Shown here piece by piece: positions 11,901-24,381 of a DNA stretch of 64,000 bases. The stretch is from Augochlora pura. Lineage: Eukaryota > Arthropoda > Insecta > Hymenoptera > Halictidae. The first letter of the stretch is position 1; each line of letters opens with the position of its first letter. Location: assembly GCF_028453695.1 (NCBI RefSeq), contig NC_135777.1, positions 3,658,001 through 3,722,000 of the forward strand. The letters run 5' to 3'. The notes under the pieces were generated by a model. That model did no database searches. It saw only the letters and a program-made list of their open reading frames with translations, and was not told the DNA's origin. The translations under genes and the position numbers were made by a program.

Positions 11901-14900
11901 CACCAACAAGGAATCCCTAAACGGTCACGCGACCGACTCCAAGAACCTGCAGGAGGACTCGTCCAGCAGCGACCCGGACCGGAAGTCGCCGCCGAAAAGG
12001 AAGCCACCCAAGGTATCTATATGGATCGTATTCACAGGATGTTTCATAACAGGCAAAAAGTGGTAATCACGGGACGACGACGATTCTTTCGATGATAATC
12101 GGATCGTTTCCGATGCGGTGCGGTGGCTGTTCTCACGAGAATCGTGACAATGTGTCTTTTGGTCCCGTTATGAAACGTCCTGAGCACCAATCTTGGCTTC
12201 TCTAAGCCGGCTGTTTACGTCTAGGAACGACTATGATTTCGCAGTTGCACGTGTTATAGTACCATTGCATGTGCGGATAGATTATACCTCGTTAATTGCC
12301 AGCTGTACACCTAATAGGCCGAAGTAATTACCGCTTCGTTGGAACAATGTTTGTTCTTGAGCTCCTTTTTGTTTGGCTCGAAAGAAAGTTTGATGTTACG
12401 GGGGTTAGAGAATTCGTATATGGTTCCGTTTCCGAAAGATCGAGTATTATGGCCGTTACTTGGCTTTCTTAATTACCGCAAGGACGAATATATGTGTACG
12501 TACTGATAGATTTTCGAAATCGATTTCGTTGGGTTCGAAGAGCCTCGAGCGAAGAAATTTCTTTCGTTGCTTTTTCATTACGTCGACGTTTGAAATCACC
12601 TTTCCATAATGCATAAACGGAAGGAAAATTGAAGTAACAGAACGATTTAAAATCGTTTCCCGCGATAAGCGTCGAGATAATTGAATTACGCCAAGCTTCC
12701 GTCTATCTTTTATTTAAAGAGTTCTTTTGAAAATGGAATAGGTGTTTGTCCAAACTTTGTTTTCAACGCCTAGTAGGTATTGTTTTAGTATATAGGATGG
12801 TGATTGTTGTCTGTGCTTTTTAAAACGGTTGTGAATCGAAAAAATTGCAAAGAACTGAAACGAACCTTATCGTAACGACTGTTGCACTTCTCGGTTTGAA
12901 TTTTCCGCTCGTTGTGGCGCCATTTTGATAACACAAGCCGCACGCAGGAAGAGGCGGACTTCCTGTAGTACGTTGATTCAGTTGCTTCACGTTGTTTCAT
13001 CGAAACCTCGTGTTGAGTATATGTGCCATACGCACTGTTACGATTCGTGTGAGGCGTGCGACGGAAATCGGATAAAAATGGTAATACATATAATATTTTT
13101 AATTCAAAATATTCGTCTCTTGTGTAACAACATAACCTACAGTCACGTTGTACAGAGACACTTCTTTTTGTCGATTGTTTTTGCCATTTCTCGTTGATTG
13201 TTACTTTGAAATATTATTGACCACTAACGATCGTTTCTCAAATATTTTATATTAGTAGAAGAACACGAGTATTTTTTATCGAATACATCTGTGTATAATG
13301 TATATATATACATATACATATAAGTAATAAGAATGTTTGTGTCGGTTACGTATCTTTTCCTTTAGAGTTAAGTTCCTATTTTTCTGCATGCGTTTAGAAT
13401 CGATTTCCTTGGGTTCGGAGAGCTACGAGCGAAGAAATTCCTTTCATTGCTTTTTCATTACGTCGACGTTTGAAATCGTCTTCCCCTAATGCATAAACGG
13501 AAGGAACATTGAAGTAACAGGACTATTTAAAATCGTTTCCCGCGATAAGCGTCGAAATAATTGAATTACGCCAAGCTTCCGTTTACTTTTATTTAAAAAA
13601 TTCTTTTGAAAATAGAACAGGTGTTTGTCCACACGTTTGTTATCAATGCCGTGCTGGTATTGTTTTAGTTTATAGGATGGTGATTGTTGTCTGTGCTTTT
13701 TAAAACGGTTGTGAATCGAAAAAATTGGAACGAACTGAAACGAACCTTATCGTAACGACTGTTGCACTGCTCGGTTTGAATTTTCCGCTCGTTGTGGCGC
13801 CATTTTAATAACACAAGCCGCACGCAGGAAGAGGCGGTCTTGCTATAGTACGTTGATTCAGTTGCTTCACGTTGTTTTATCGAGACCTCGTGTTGAATAT
13901 ATATGTGCCTTACGCACTGTTACGATTCGAGTGAGGCGTGCGACGGAGATCGGATAAAAATGGTAATACATATAATTTTTTTAATTCAAAATATTCGTCT
14001 CTTGTATGACAACATAACCTACAGTCACGTTGTATGGAGACACTACTTTTTATCGATTGTTTTTGCTATTTCTCGTTGATTGTTGATTCGAAATATTATT
14101 GACCACTACAATGATCATTTCTCAAATAATTTATATTCGTAAAAGAACGCGAGTATTTTTTATCGAATATGTTTGTGTATAATGTATTTATAATATAAAA
14201 GATATATATTATGTAGATATATATATTTATATATAAGAATGTTTGTGTGGGTTACGTATCTTTTCCTTTAGATTTAAGTTCCAATTTTTCTGCATGCGTT
14301 TAGAATACAATTAGTTACCAACTTTAGAGTTGCTTGTAGTAGGCCACTGTAAACAGAGTACACTTGTCGAGGAGCTAAAGCAGAAGACACACGAGTCCAT
14401 AGTTTTTTGGCAGTAGTTACGGCAAGAGCATGAACTTCCTGACTACTTAATAATCTGTGCCCTGTGGTAGGTAAAACGAAAGAAGGGCGCTGCACGGAGG
14501 CAGCAGACTACCGCGGAAGATCAGCGGAGACGAAAGGAAGACAAACAAGTAGGAGGAGCAGGTGTGGGCAGCGAGTCTAGCAACGAGAGCGAGGCTGGTT
14601 CAGCCAGTGACACCAGCGAACAGTTGGGTTCCATTCAACCTGCATCAAGGGTGCGCCATACAGCAGCCAATTCCAACAATTCCTCGGGAAACGGTTAGTT
14701 GACGTAGCTTGTTGTAAATGGACTTCCCATCAGGTGAACTAACTATTCACTTGCAGGGTAAGTGGCCCGCGTTCCATGGTGATACGCTTACTCCTCTCTA
14801 TAGAGCTCTACGGGAACCCTAAAAACTCAGGTGTAAACTTTTAAGAAAAAACTGTAAACACTTCTTTTGTCTACTTCAACTGAGAACATACTATTTGGTT

Positions 14901-17900
14901 TATATCTTGTAGCTCTCTAATATCCTGACATTCTTTAGGTTCGCGAAGCTCTCTGGAATCTTTGTAATCCTGTTTCGCACACTTACCCTGTTTTGTTGAA
15001 AATTTTGCATTCATATTCCTACAAAAACGTTCAAATGATGACATTGGATAAAATTGATATCTGTGAGAGTTAATAAATGAGCTTTTTAACACTGAATATA
15101 TTTAAATACCCTACATAAGCGATCACGCGACCACTAAACGGTGTAATTTAAGAGGATACCGTTTTCTGTTTTGCAGGAAACAACAAGGAACCCAGGAAAC
15201 GAGGCAGGAGACCAAAGACTACAAAAGGTAATGAGTTAGGCAGCGAGGACCAGCAACCGCGACAAAAGAAAGAACGCAGAGACGACAGCACAAGTGGTGG
15301 TAACAGTGGGCCAGGTGGTAGCGGCGGAAGGGGCGATCCCTTTCGCAGGCCACCGATATCGCAACTAAAGAAAACCGGTGACAGCTGGTTGCAAGATGGT
15401 GCTTGTTTCGAGGTCGCACCAAAATTGGCTAAATGTCGTGAGTGCAGATGGACACCGCACCAGCGCTCGAAAAACCTTCCACAAAATATTTTCTGCAGAT
15501 TTTATGCATTCCGTAGATTACGGTATACCAAGACTGGACAATTGGCTATAGCTGGCTTCAGCGATCCGCATAAGGACGCGTCCGAGGTGAGCTCACAAAA
15601 ATTTACTACAGTTTGTTTCAACCCTTTATCAATAATGATTTCTTAAAGATACTAAAAATATGTTTCTTTCGCGTTACAGGTAGATCTTCGGTTGTGGTTA
15701 CCAGGGAAAGATAATTTAGACTCAAAAAAAGATGAGAAATCTGATAAGAATGATAAGGAGAAGGGAGACAAAGAGGACCTAGACCTGGAGATGGCTCACC
15801 GACTGCTTCGACAGGTCGGGGACCAGTTTTGTGATCTGTTACACCAAGAGAAGGACGCTCTCCAACAACACAAGGCGGAAGGTAAGCATTGAACACTGAA
15901 TCAGAATCTTCTAGAGTAACCAATGCCTCATTATTCGAGTCTGAGTTTTTCCCCGCATGTTCGATAGCGTCATTCAAACAATCAATTGTCATTCTATCTT
16001 AATATTTTTGTTTTATTATGATTATTGTTACTTATATGTACCCATTATGTTTGCTTCCTTGGATTTCCTTTGATCGCATGATTTAACGCTTCGCATATTC
16101 GATTGTTCCTTCATCATGACAGCAAATTCGGGACTTGTAGACGGAACGGTAGCTTGGAAGCGAGTGGTTCAGGGTGTCCGAGAGATGTGCGACGTATGCG
16201 AGACCACCCTTTTCAATTATCACTGGGCCTGCGGTAAATGCGGTTTCGTTGTGTGCATCGATTGTTACAAGGTAAGCATACTTTCGTTCACTCCTCTACA
16301 ATTCATATTCTTCGAACATGATGAAATGTTAAAGAATCGAGAATCCATGATAGAAAATACGAATCAACGAGCTTTTTAACACTGAACAATATCAGTGTCG
16401 CATACGATACTAATAATCTATTGAAAGCGCAATTGGTTAACCCAACTTTATTTCAATTAGGGACGTAAGAATGGAACGATCAAAATTTGGGGTGAGAGCG
16501 GAAAGGACAGAGATGATTTCTCGTGGCTCTTGTGCACGAACAGACAAGTACATGAACCAGAACGACTGATGCTCACGCAGATTATCGCCGGCGATAGCCT
16601 GGTACGTCTCGGGCAAAGGCTGCACGAGTGTCGAGCCGACTGGGGGATTCCCCAGCACTGCGGCTGCTCGTTGGTCGTTCAAACACCTGCGAACGAGTTT
16701 CTGCGAGGCCTGATCAAGGGTGACACAGTACCGGTTATGAACGGGAACGTGAAGCAGGAGGTGAAAGAGGAGAAGAAGGTGAACGAGTCGAACGGATCCT
16801 CGGAAAACAAGACCAATGGAGAGGACAAGAACTCGCCTTTGAACTGGCTGGCGGACGTCGCGCTGCAGAACCAGGACAAGAACGAGAGCGGCTCGAGCTC
16901 GGACTCTGACGAAGATCGGGACGGGAACTACTCGACGCTTCGCGAGCTCCTCATCCGACCGTCGCACAAATCGAACGGAAATGGGTCCAGGTCGAACTCG
17001 CCGACGAACAACGCAAGCAACGTCAACACTCCGACCGGAAACAACGGGCAGAACAACGTGACGAAGTCGGGCAAGAAGTCAAAGATGGATACTCTGGACG
17101 AAGTGATCTCAAGTGTGATCGAGCATAGCGTGAAAAAGGAGAGGGAAGGTGGACTGGACGATGAGAAGCCGCGGGAGTTGAAGCACTTTGTCAGGCGGTA
17201 CAAGTGGACGCAGAAGGGTAGGGAACCGCTGCCGATTCGAATTATGACTTTGACCGAGAGTAAGAGTCTTTACCCAGACGTGCCACACTCGTGGCTCTGT
17301 GACGGCAAGCTGCTCAGGCTAAACGATCCGAACAACCCGAACAACTACAGAATATTTCAAGATCAGTGGAAGCGGGGACAACCGGTGATCGTATCGGACG
17401 TCTCCAAGTCCCTGGACATGAATCTCTGGCACCCGGACTCGTTCGCGAGAGACTTTGGCGATGAGAAGAACGATCTCATCAACTGCATGACCGGCAACCT
17501 GGTGCCGAATCAGCCGATGCGCAAGTTCTGGGAAGGGTTCGAGCACTTTTCCAAGAGACTGAAGGATGAAAGAGGGAACCCGATGTTGCTTAAGCTAAAG
17601 GACTGGCCACCCGGTGAGGACTTTGCCGAGCTGTTGCCTTCGAGGTTCGCCGATCTCATGAAGGTGCTGCCGCTGTCGGAGTACACCCATCGAAACGGCA
17701 GATTGAATTTAGCCAGTCGGTTGCCAGATTGCTTCGTCAGGCCTGATTTGGGTCCGAAAATGTACAACGCCTACGGGTCGGCCCTCCATCCGAACAAGGG
17801 CACGACCAACCTTCACCTGGACATCTCTGACGCGGTGAATGTGATGGTTTACGTGGGGATTCCGAAAGACTCTGACAACGACGAACACGTCAAAGGTATG

Positions 17901-18626
17901 TAAAAATTGTCTTGAAATTTCGCCGAATAATTCTGAATAGGTTCTCATACGTTTTTGGACATTGCAGAGGCACTGAGAGCGATAGACGAAGCAGGCTGTG
18001 ATATCTTGACGAGGCGACGTGTCCGTGAACGAGGAGAAGCGCCCGGTGCTTTGTGGCATATCTACGCAGCCCGAGACGCCGATAAAATTCGAGATCTGTT
18101 GAACGCAGTGTCCTTGGAACGCGGGGCCCGTTTGGAACCCCATCACGACCCTATCCACGATCAGAGCTGTTATCTCGACGGACCGTTGCGGGAGCGTTTG
18201 TATCGCGAATACGGCGTCGAAGGGTAAATATACTCAGCTGATCGCGATTAGCGATACGGAGTAAAGAATGATCGTCAAATATTTAATATTAATATTTATC
18301 TTATTCTTTGCAGGTACGCTATCGTTCAGTGCCTAGGCGACGCAGTGTTCGTGCCAGCAGGCGCGCCGCACCAGGTCCGAAATCTTCACAATTGCATCAA
18401 AGTAGCGGAGGACTTCGTCTCGCCGGAGAACGTCTCACACTGCTTCCACCTGACACAGGAATTCCGGGCGTTATCGGACACACACACCAACCACGAGGAC
18501 AAACTGCAGATCAAGAATATCATTTACCACGCCGTAAAGGATTCCCTGACCGTTTTATCGAACGTGAAGGAGGAGACTCTTGCCAAACCGAAGAGCAACA
18601 ACGAGATCAAGAAGGAGGAGACGTAG
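8945..18626 (+). CDS. Kdm3: KDM3-family JmjC lysine demethylase (H3K9me1/2), nine coding exons
   Basis: Coding exons read as 8945-9298, 9835-12012, 14471-14693, 15177-15586, 15680-15881, 16123-16271, 16461-17895, 17968-18223 and 18314-18626. All junctions are GT-AG and phase-consistent, giving 1839 aa. Residues 1-844 are low-complexity (Q/E/R-rich, then P/S/H-rich), followed by an AT-hook-like KRGRRPK. A cysteine-rich zinc-finger region spans exons 4-7 (CRECRW; CDVCETT; CGKCGF; CIDCYK). The C-terminal JmjC domain carries the Fe(II) ligands H1624 and D1626 (in NLHLDISDAVNVMVYV) and H1755 (in AGAPHQV). Known role of the family: 2-oxoglutarate-dependent removal of mono- and dimethyl marks from histone H3 lysine 9 in the nucleus. 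LRELL (exon 7) fits an LXXLL nuclear-receptor box. The ATG at 8945 is the first in frame after a possible acceptor (TTCCACAG, ending 8938), so an upstream non-coding or coding exon may exist. The N-terminal limit is the least certain part. Confidence 0.93.
9299..9834 (+). other. KDM3 intron 1
   Basis: Donor GTATGC, acceptor CTGCCTCAG. There is no repeat or RNA gene that I could recognise. A short open frame continues from exon 1 for about 48 codons to a stop near 9443. Confidence 0.8.
12518..14304. repeat. ~0.9-kb tandem duplication inside KDM3 intron 2
   Basis: The intron spans 12013-14470. Unit 1 (12518-13397) and unit 2 (13398 to about 14304) share order and sequence throughout. Examples are GTCGACGTTTGAAATC, CGGAAGGA-ATTGAAGTAACAG, TATAGGATGGTGATTGTTGT, CACAAGCCGCACGCAGGAAG, and an end at GCATGCGTTTAGAAT. 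Identity looks like 90% or better, with differences concentrated in TA microsatellites. The second unit ends about 165 bp before exon 3. The 12013-12517 part of the intron shows nothing else recognisable. Confidence 0.85.
14694..15176 (+). other. KDM3 intron 3
   Basis: Donor GTTAGT, acceptor CTGTTTTGCAG. No repeat or gene recognised. Confidence 0.8.
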
Positions 18627-21184
18627 CCCTAGGCCCCCTGTCGCGGTCGCAAGAGCCGTTGTTGATTAACTTTGTTCGACGAAAAAAATCTCACTGTTGC
18701 AGTGAGTGGAACTTGTTGCCGCCCCTCTGCGCTCTCCCGAAACGCGCGCTGCGTTGTAACATACACATTATATACATACATACGCGAATCGTAAATTCGG
18801 GAAAACGGGAGGATCCCCGATGATTCGCGAATCCTTCGAAGGAGAAGAAGAAAACCTGTACCGAGGTGCAAGAATTTGTTGTGATATTTGACGAGTAACT
18901 CAAAAGTTTGATTTAATGAGTATTGGCTGAGCCAATGGAGATGAGCGCGAGAATGCGTGACATGGAAAAGGAGTATTCGTTGTTTCATGTGAATGTCCTT
19001 TTTACATATATCTATGTGTAAATATATGTATGCAAATATATATCTATGTGTATAATACATGCATATATTTATACGTACATATAAATATATTTTTTTTTGT
19101 TTCCTTTCTCGAGTAAACGCGAGCTGGACGGACATGAAGTCCCCGGCGAGTATTTTGCATTGAAGCATTGGAGGCCGGTGACACAAACCGAGAATCGCGC
19201 ACCGCGGCGTCCATTTACCAATTGTGATACCGGGAATGAGAACTTTGGATCATACATTATTTGTAATTACTTATATCGTGCCTGTATTCAATACATACTG
19301 TCTATATTATATAAAATGTAGATAATCGATTTTACTGTGTAATGAATTCTTACTATAGCAAGTAAACGAGAGGATTGTCTAGAGGTACCTTTGTGCAATT
19401 AGATGTCGAATTAACAGAAAAAAAAGATGGCGATACACACACCGCCCCGGAACGATTAGAAGGATCGTAAAAAGCAACATAGAAAAAGAAGAACGTACAC
19501 CGTACGTTTCGAATAGATCAGTGATAATCGTCGATCCCGTGACCGTGCTCTCGTGATCTGGTGCTTTTGGTATATTCGATTGTATTAAAGACAACAAGGA
19601 GAGGATGAACGATGATATTTCGAACAAGCGCTTTGCCAAAACATGGCCGATATATGTTTCTCGCCTGCGATATTCTTGCGTGCCGGGCGATAATGGTCGC
19701 GCAAGAATTTAAACACTGCCTAATCCATTGTTCGCGTCAGTCCAGATAACAAATAAGGGAACTTCGGAATTTAATTGCGCGCGTCAAGTACGTTAATCTC
19801 TCTCTCGTTGCAGTGTTCGGCGCACCCGGGAACGATAAACACGGTGTTTCGGTTTTGTCTGTCCCTCCTCTTCGAAAAATATATCGGCTATAACGGGAGC
19901 AAAGTCCGCGTACGCGTTTCTTGCGCGACGAGAAAGGTTTGTATCGCTTGTCGTTTTTAAAACAGAGGCATCAGAAGCAAAAACGGAGGAAAAAAAAAAG
20001 AGTAACAAAAGATTGGAACGCTTAAAACGGAGAAACAAATTTTCGTCGATATTAATTATTATATTGTCCTCGTGACGACCGCAAGATCGAGAAACGCCCC
20101 TGTACAGACTCTATTAAATTTAATGTTTTTATAGATTGGATTTTGACGTTGTGACCCAGTGATGTGACCCAGTAACAAGGGTAGAGAGAAAACGGAAACA
20201 AATCGGGGAAAGAACCGTGAAATCTGTTATTTTTGTCAAATCACGCAATGATGAACCGTCTATCCGAATAGAACAGCGATATTCTAATTGTATTGTAATT
20301 AGTAAGCTAATAACTGTCGTAAACGTTATTTAACGCGAGGTGTAAAGGTGTAACACACAACTCTCGAAGTGCCAATGTTTTGAACGACGTGGACATTCTC
20401 GCGTGGTTCGCAAGCGAAGACAGAGAAGAAAAAGGAGAGAGAGAGGAACGAAAAACGGATTTTAGTCATGCAACAAAGCCGCAGATGACAGGGCTCAGTT
20501 CCTATCATTTTAAAACCGACGTTGTTCGCGTTCTTCACGTTCAGAAAAAGCTTGTCGGGTCTGACCTCGAAAGCCGTCTACCTCGGATGTTTTTGTTTTG
20601 CCGTTTTTTTTCGAACCTGGACCGTTCGCTCCCAACAACTATTCTAATCTAACGCTATACTCTCATTCACTTCTCGTATAATTTTACACTTCTACCGAGA
20701 AGTTGCAGCAGCAAAGCTGGGTCAATATTTGTGTTGAGCTCGAGGATGAAGATTATTTCCGATTTTCAGCTCAGTTGTGTCGAATGGTTTCAATTAAAAG
20801 GGGGAAGGCGAAGGCTTTTGAGAGCAGACACGCGCACGTAATTAAACCGTGACACGCTTATCGATCGTCGTACGATTTACACCACGGCTAAGTAATCTCG
20901 AGACCGAAACCTCGCGAGAGAGGGAAACCGAAGAGGAAAAAAAAACGAGGAAACCGATGAACAAATCACTGGAAAAATACCCTGGAGACCCGCAATTTCT
21001 TTGATCTCAACATTCGTCTAGCATACAACGACTTGATTAAAAGTAATATTTAACGAGTAAATTTTTAAATATCCTTAGTGTCGATAAGAGTAACGTTAAT
21101 GTTAACGGGAATAATAAGTAAACGGGACAGATCAAGAAGAGGAAACCGGAGAAGTACCCTTTCATTGATTCACGAGTGTGTCGA

Positions 21185-21306
21185 TAATGATAATGATGAA
21201 GATGATGATGATGATGATTATGGTAATGATGATGTTGATGCTGATGAAACGATGAACAATGATGATGATGATGGTGGTGATTATGATGATGATGATGATG
21301 ATGATG
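21185..21306. repeat. Imperfect (GAT)n/(ATG)n trinucleotide repeat
   Basis: About 120 bp of GAT/ATG units broken by GTTGAT, GGTAAT and GGTGGT variants. Both strands are open in one frame (poly-Asp or poly-His), but this is a repeat artefact, not a gene. Confidence 0.85.
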
Positions 21307-23439
21307 TATAAAGTTATAGAGAGGATGAGAAAGAAGCATACTCTGTGTATTATTGCTGCAGACAAATTTATTATTTGCCCCTGGCCCCACTTTCCCCTCC
21401 CCAAAAAACCCGCTACGTGTATGTAAATACATTTATACATACATATATGTATACATATATACATATATAAATACGAAGAAGAAAACGTAGGATTTAAGGG
21501 AAACACACTCCACGAACATGGACAAACAGGAAGAAAAAAATCATACACTTTACACGCGTAGATAGATAGTTTATTATACCATTATTAATTATTATTAATT
21601 ATTATCATTATTACGATTAATTATTACGGAGGAATATCGATATTTAAATGTTGCTGAACTACGCGGCGATGAGAAGAGCACGATTAAACGAACGAGAGCG
21701 AGAATATTGTAGTTTGTGTGCAAGCGAGAGAGAGAAAGTTTCGAAATGATTGTTTCTGTGTGTGTGTGTGTGCGTGCGAGCGTGTGTGACCGCAAGTGCG
21801 CGCGTATGTTGTTTTTTTGATCGAACTTCCGGAAGGATGCGCGAGAGAACAAGGGGCCGTGTATTGGGGGCGGAGTGGAACGGATGATCAGACAAATTGT
21901 ACAGCCCTTAGCTCCTATCGAAATCTATCCACCCCCAAAAAGTCCCGCACCACCCCACCACCGGCTGCCCCCAGTCATAGCAATTATGAACCGCGGGCCG
22001 GCAGGTCTGAGTATAATTTTTTGTACTGTGTAAATGTAAGAACATACGTTTGAATAAGAAAAATGTTTATATTACAAAAAAAAACATCGACGGACCACCA
22101 ATCAATCGACCGTATCCTCGTCGGCATGCGCCGGATCCTCTCGAAACCATGCGACATTGTTACAGAGGTGTCGGCTTCAGTTTTATTAGTCATTCAAACC
22201 TGAACCGAGTCGTACGAAAATCAAATACGCGACGATTAAATGGAATCGCGTAATCCTAGTGAGTCACGTTATCCACACCTCTGTACGCGTTCATTTCTCT
22301 ATCATCTTTTCAGGTGCTTTGTTAACGAGGGCGCCGAAGCGATCTATGCATTTTTCAGAGGATCCAGGCCACGCGAACTTCGAAAGTTAATCTCATTATG
22401 GGACTTGTTGCTTCGAATCGACGCGGTAACTTGTTGCTCCTTGGCAAAGATTCAATAGCAATTTCTCACTTCTTTCACGGCTAGGTAGCAAGGTTTCCAG
22501 AGACGTTGCCGACCTTGCCGTTTAACGCGCGATGATACTTGGCGCCTCATAACACGGGACGACATGAACGAATTTCGAACGACACGCATATAAAGGTGTT
22601 TCTCAATATCGTATAAATAGTCGCGGGGGCGGAGAAGAGTGCTAGAAGCGACGCATCTAAAGTTAACGATGACGATAAGGAAAGAAGGAAGGGGCCGTCC
22701 GATGAGGAATCAGCTGGGACCAGTGGGAGTGGCTGTAACGTAAGAATGAGCAGAGGAAGAACTCGTTTTCCATTCATAGATCCCACTCGCGTCCACGGCG
22801 AAACTTTCTGATTCGAATTCGAGAAGCGTTATCCGTGGAAAAATGAGAAAGTGGACTTATTAATTCGCGAACGTAACCGAGTGCATCTAGGCACGTGTTC
22901 ATAGACAGCGGCTTACGGTGCTCTAGGAGAGATACCTCTCCTATTAGGTCACATACCCCCCTTTTTTTCACGAAATCCTATGGGATCACGACAACGCGGC
23001 TATGGAGGCTTTTGACGATGGCTATACACTGTCAATGATAGCATATATCCGGCGTGAGGAGGACAGACAACAACCGATAAAACTGGTGTAAATCTGCAGC
23101 TAACTAATGACATATAGCGCGTGGCAGACCCAACTGCTTTCGAAACGACGATTACTCATCGCGTTCAGAATTCCCAAGCAAATGATAAATTAACCGAACA
23201 GAAAAATGTTTCTTTGTCGAAGCAGTCAGATAAATTAACTGGCAACCCATTCGCAGTGTCAATCTCATTAACCACGCCATCTTAATTTTAGAACGTTTAT
23301 TTTTAACGCAACGCGAACGGTATGGCAAGATCTATTTTGTCCTTTCTAGGCTTTTTTCAATTTCCTATAAAGAAGCAGCAATGACCTGGCAAGAAATTTT
23401 TAGTTTTAAATGTCCTTATCGCGAGTACCTTAGGAAATA

Positions 23440-23900
23440 ATATTAGCAGAAATAAAGACCCATTTGCTGCGGTTGTTGGTCCCAGTTAGGGCCAGTCATG
23501 CTTGTCAGGCTGAGACAAAGAGGCCACGACGAGTCATGAAATCATTTTTACCGGTAAATATGCACAAATCTCCACTTTTTTGAAATATCCACTCGGTTTT
23601 TAGCAGCAAGATATTAACTCTATAAGAAAATGTTCTTTCGTTAGAGATTTTTGGCCCAAACGGCTCCTGCGCCCATGATTCAAAGCCGAACTGGTTTACG
23701 TTATTTACACTGCTACAAAGAAACCGCGGCGAGTCGCCAAATAATTCTTACCGTTAAATATTCGAAAATTTCTACTCTTTCAAACCCTGTATCCCATTTT
23801 CGCTCGCATGTATCGTGCACATGTAAAAACGTAGTTTTTCTTGAAAGTTCTGGGTCCGACCGTCCCCTGAATTCATGCTTCCCGTCGGACGGTTCCCCCA
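23440..23900. repeat. Diverged tandem repeat, ~200-bp period, two to three units
   Basis: AAGAGGCCACGACGAGTC (about 23517) with a following TTTTTACCGGTAAATAT corresponds to AAGAAACCGCGGCGAGTC (about 23719) with ATTCTTACCGTTAAATAT. Blocks around TTTTTGGCCCAAACGGCTCC and TTCTGGGTCCGACCGTCCCC suggest a third partial unit. No coding content. Confidence 0.45.
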
Positions 23901-23999
23901 CCATCGTTCGAGAGATAAGGCCTATGGCGAGGTATGTCTGTCCAATCCCTACCACTCGGTAAAACTCCGTGACACCCCTTATGGATCAGGCAGTAGCGC

Positions 24000-24381
24000 G
24001 TGGTACAGTGTGTCACCTACACGGGTCGTGGAATCTGCGTTCAAGATGGCGCTGAACTTGTGTCGAGAAAGACGGCGATCGAGCGTCTGAACGGAGCGAG
24101 GAGAGAGAGAGGCACGGCATTCGTGTGTTCGCTATATCGTGGTGTCGAGCGTCGGACAATGAACGTGAGCCGGACCGATCTATCAGTCGACCAAGTGACT
24201 CGGACCGGCCGTCGATCGCTAGTACCCGCTTGAATACGCGAGTACCGGGAGCAGAAGGGAACAAGCGGGTCGTGGCACAAAATGTGGCAGTGGTTCGTGG
24301 GACTAGCCTCGAAAATAAATATCCGTTAGCGAGAGTGGTGCGCGGTTTTTTGTCGGTTATGTCAGTGCGCGTCAAGTCAAA
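24000..24381 (+). promoter_or_regulatory. Probable promoter/5'UTR of PTPN9
   Basis: CpG-rich sequence with a GAGAGAGAG tract at about 24099-24109 (GAGA-factor-like) runs into the ATG at 24382 (context CAAAATGG, close to the insect consensus). The transcription start was not determined. Confidence 0.4.

Larger units (their letters stand above)
18627..24381. other. KDM3 3' flank and PTPN9 5' flank
   Basis: No protein-coding frame of interest. The KDM3 3'UTR presumably occupies the first part, but its end could not be fixed. The region holds TA-rich tracts (19000-19090), a trinucleotide ATG/GAT repeat at 21185-21306, ATT repeats near 21580-21610, a GT tract near 21755-21772, and a diverged ~200-bp tandem repeat at about 23440-23900. 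From about 24000 on, the sequence is CpG-rich and is probably the PTPN9 promoter and 5'UTR. Confidence 0.6.

Noticed and set aside
21037..21548. Poly-His, poly-Ile and poly-Asp open frames on both strands
   Set aside because: All derive from the GAT/ATG trinucleotide repeat read in different frames.
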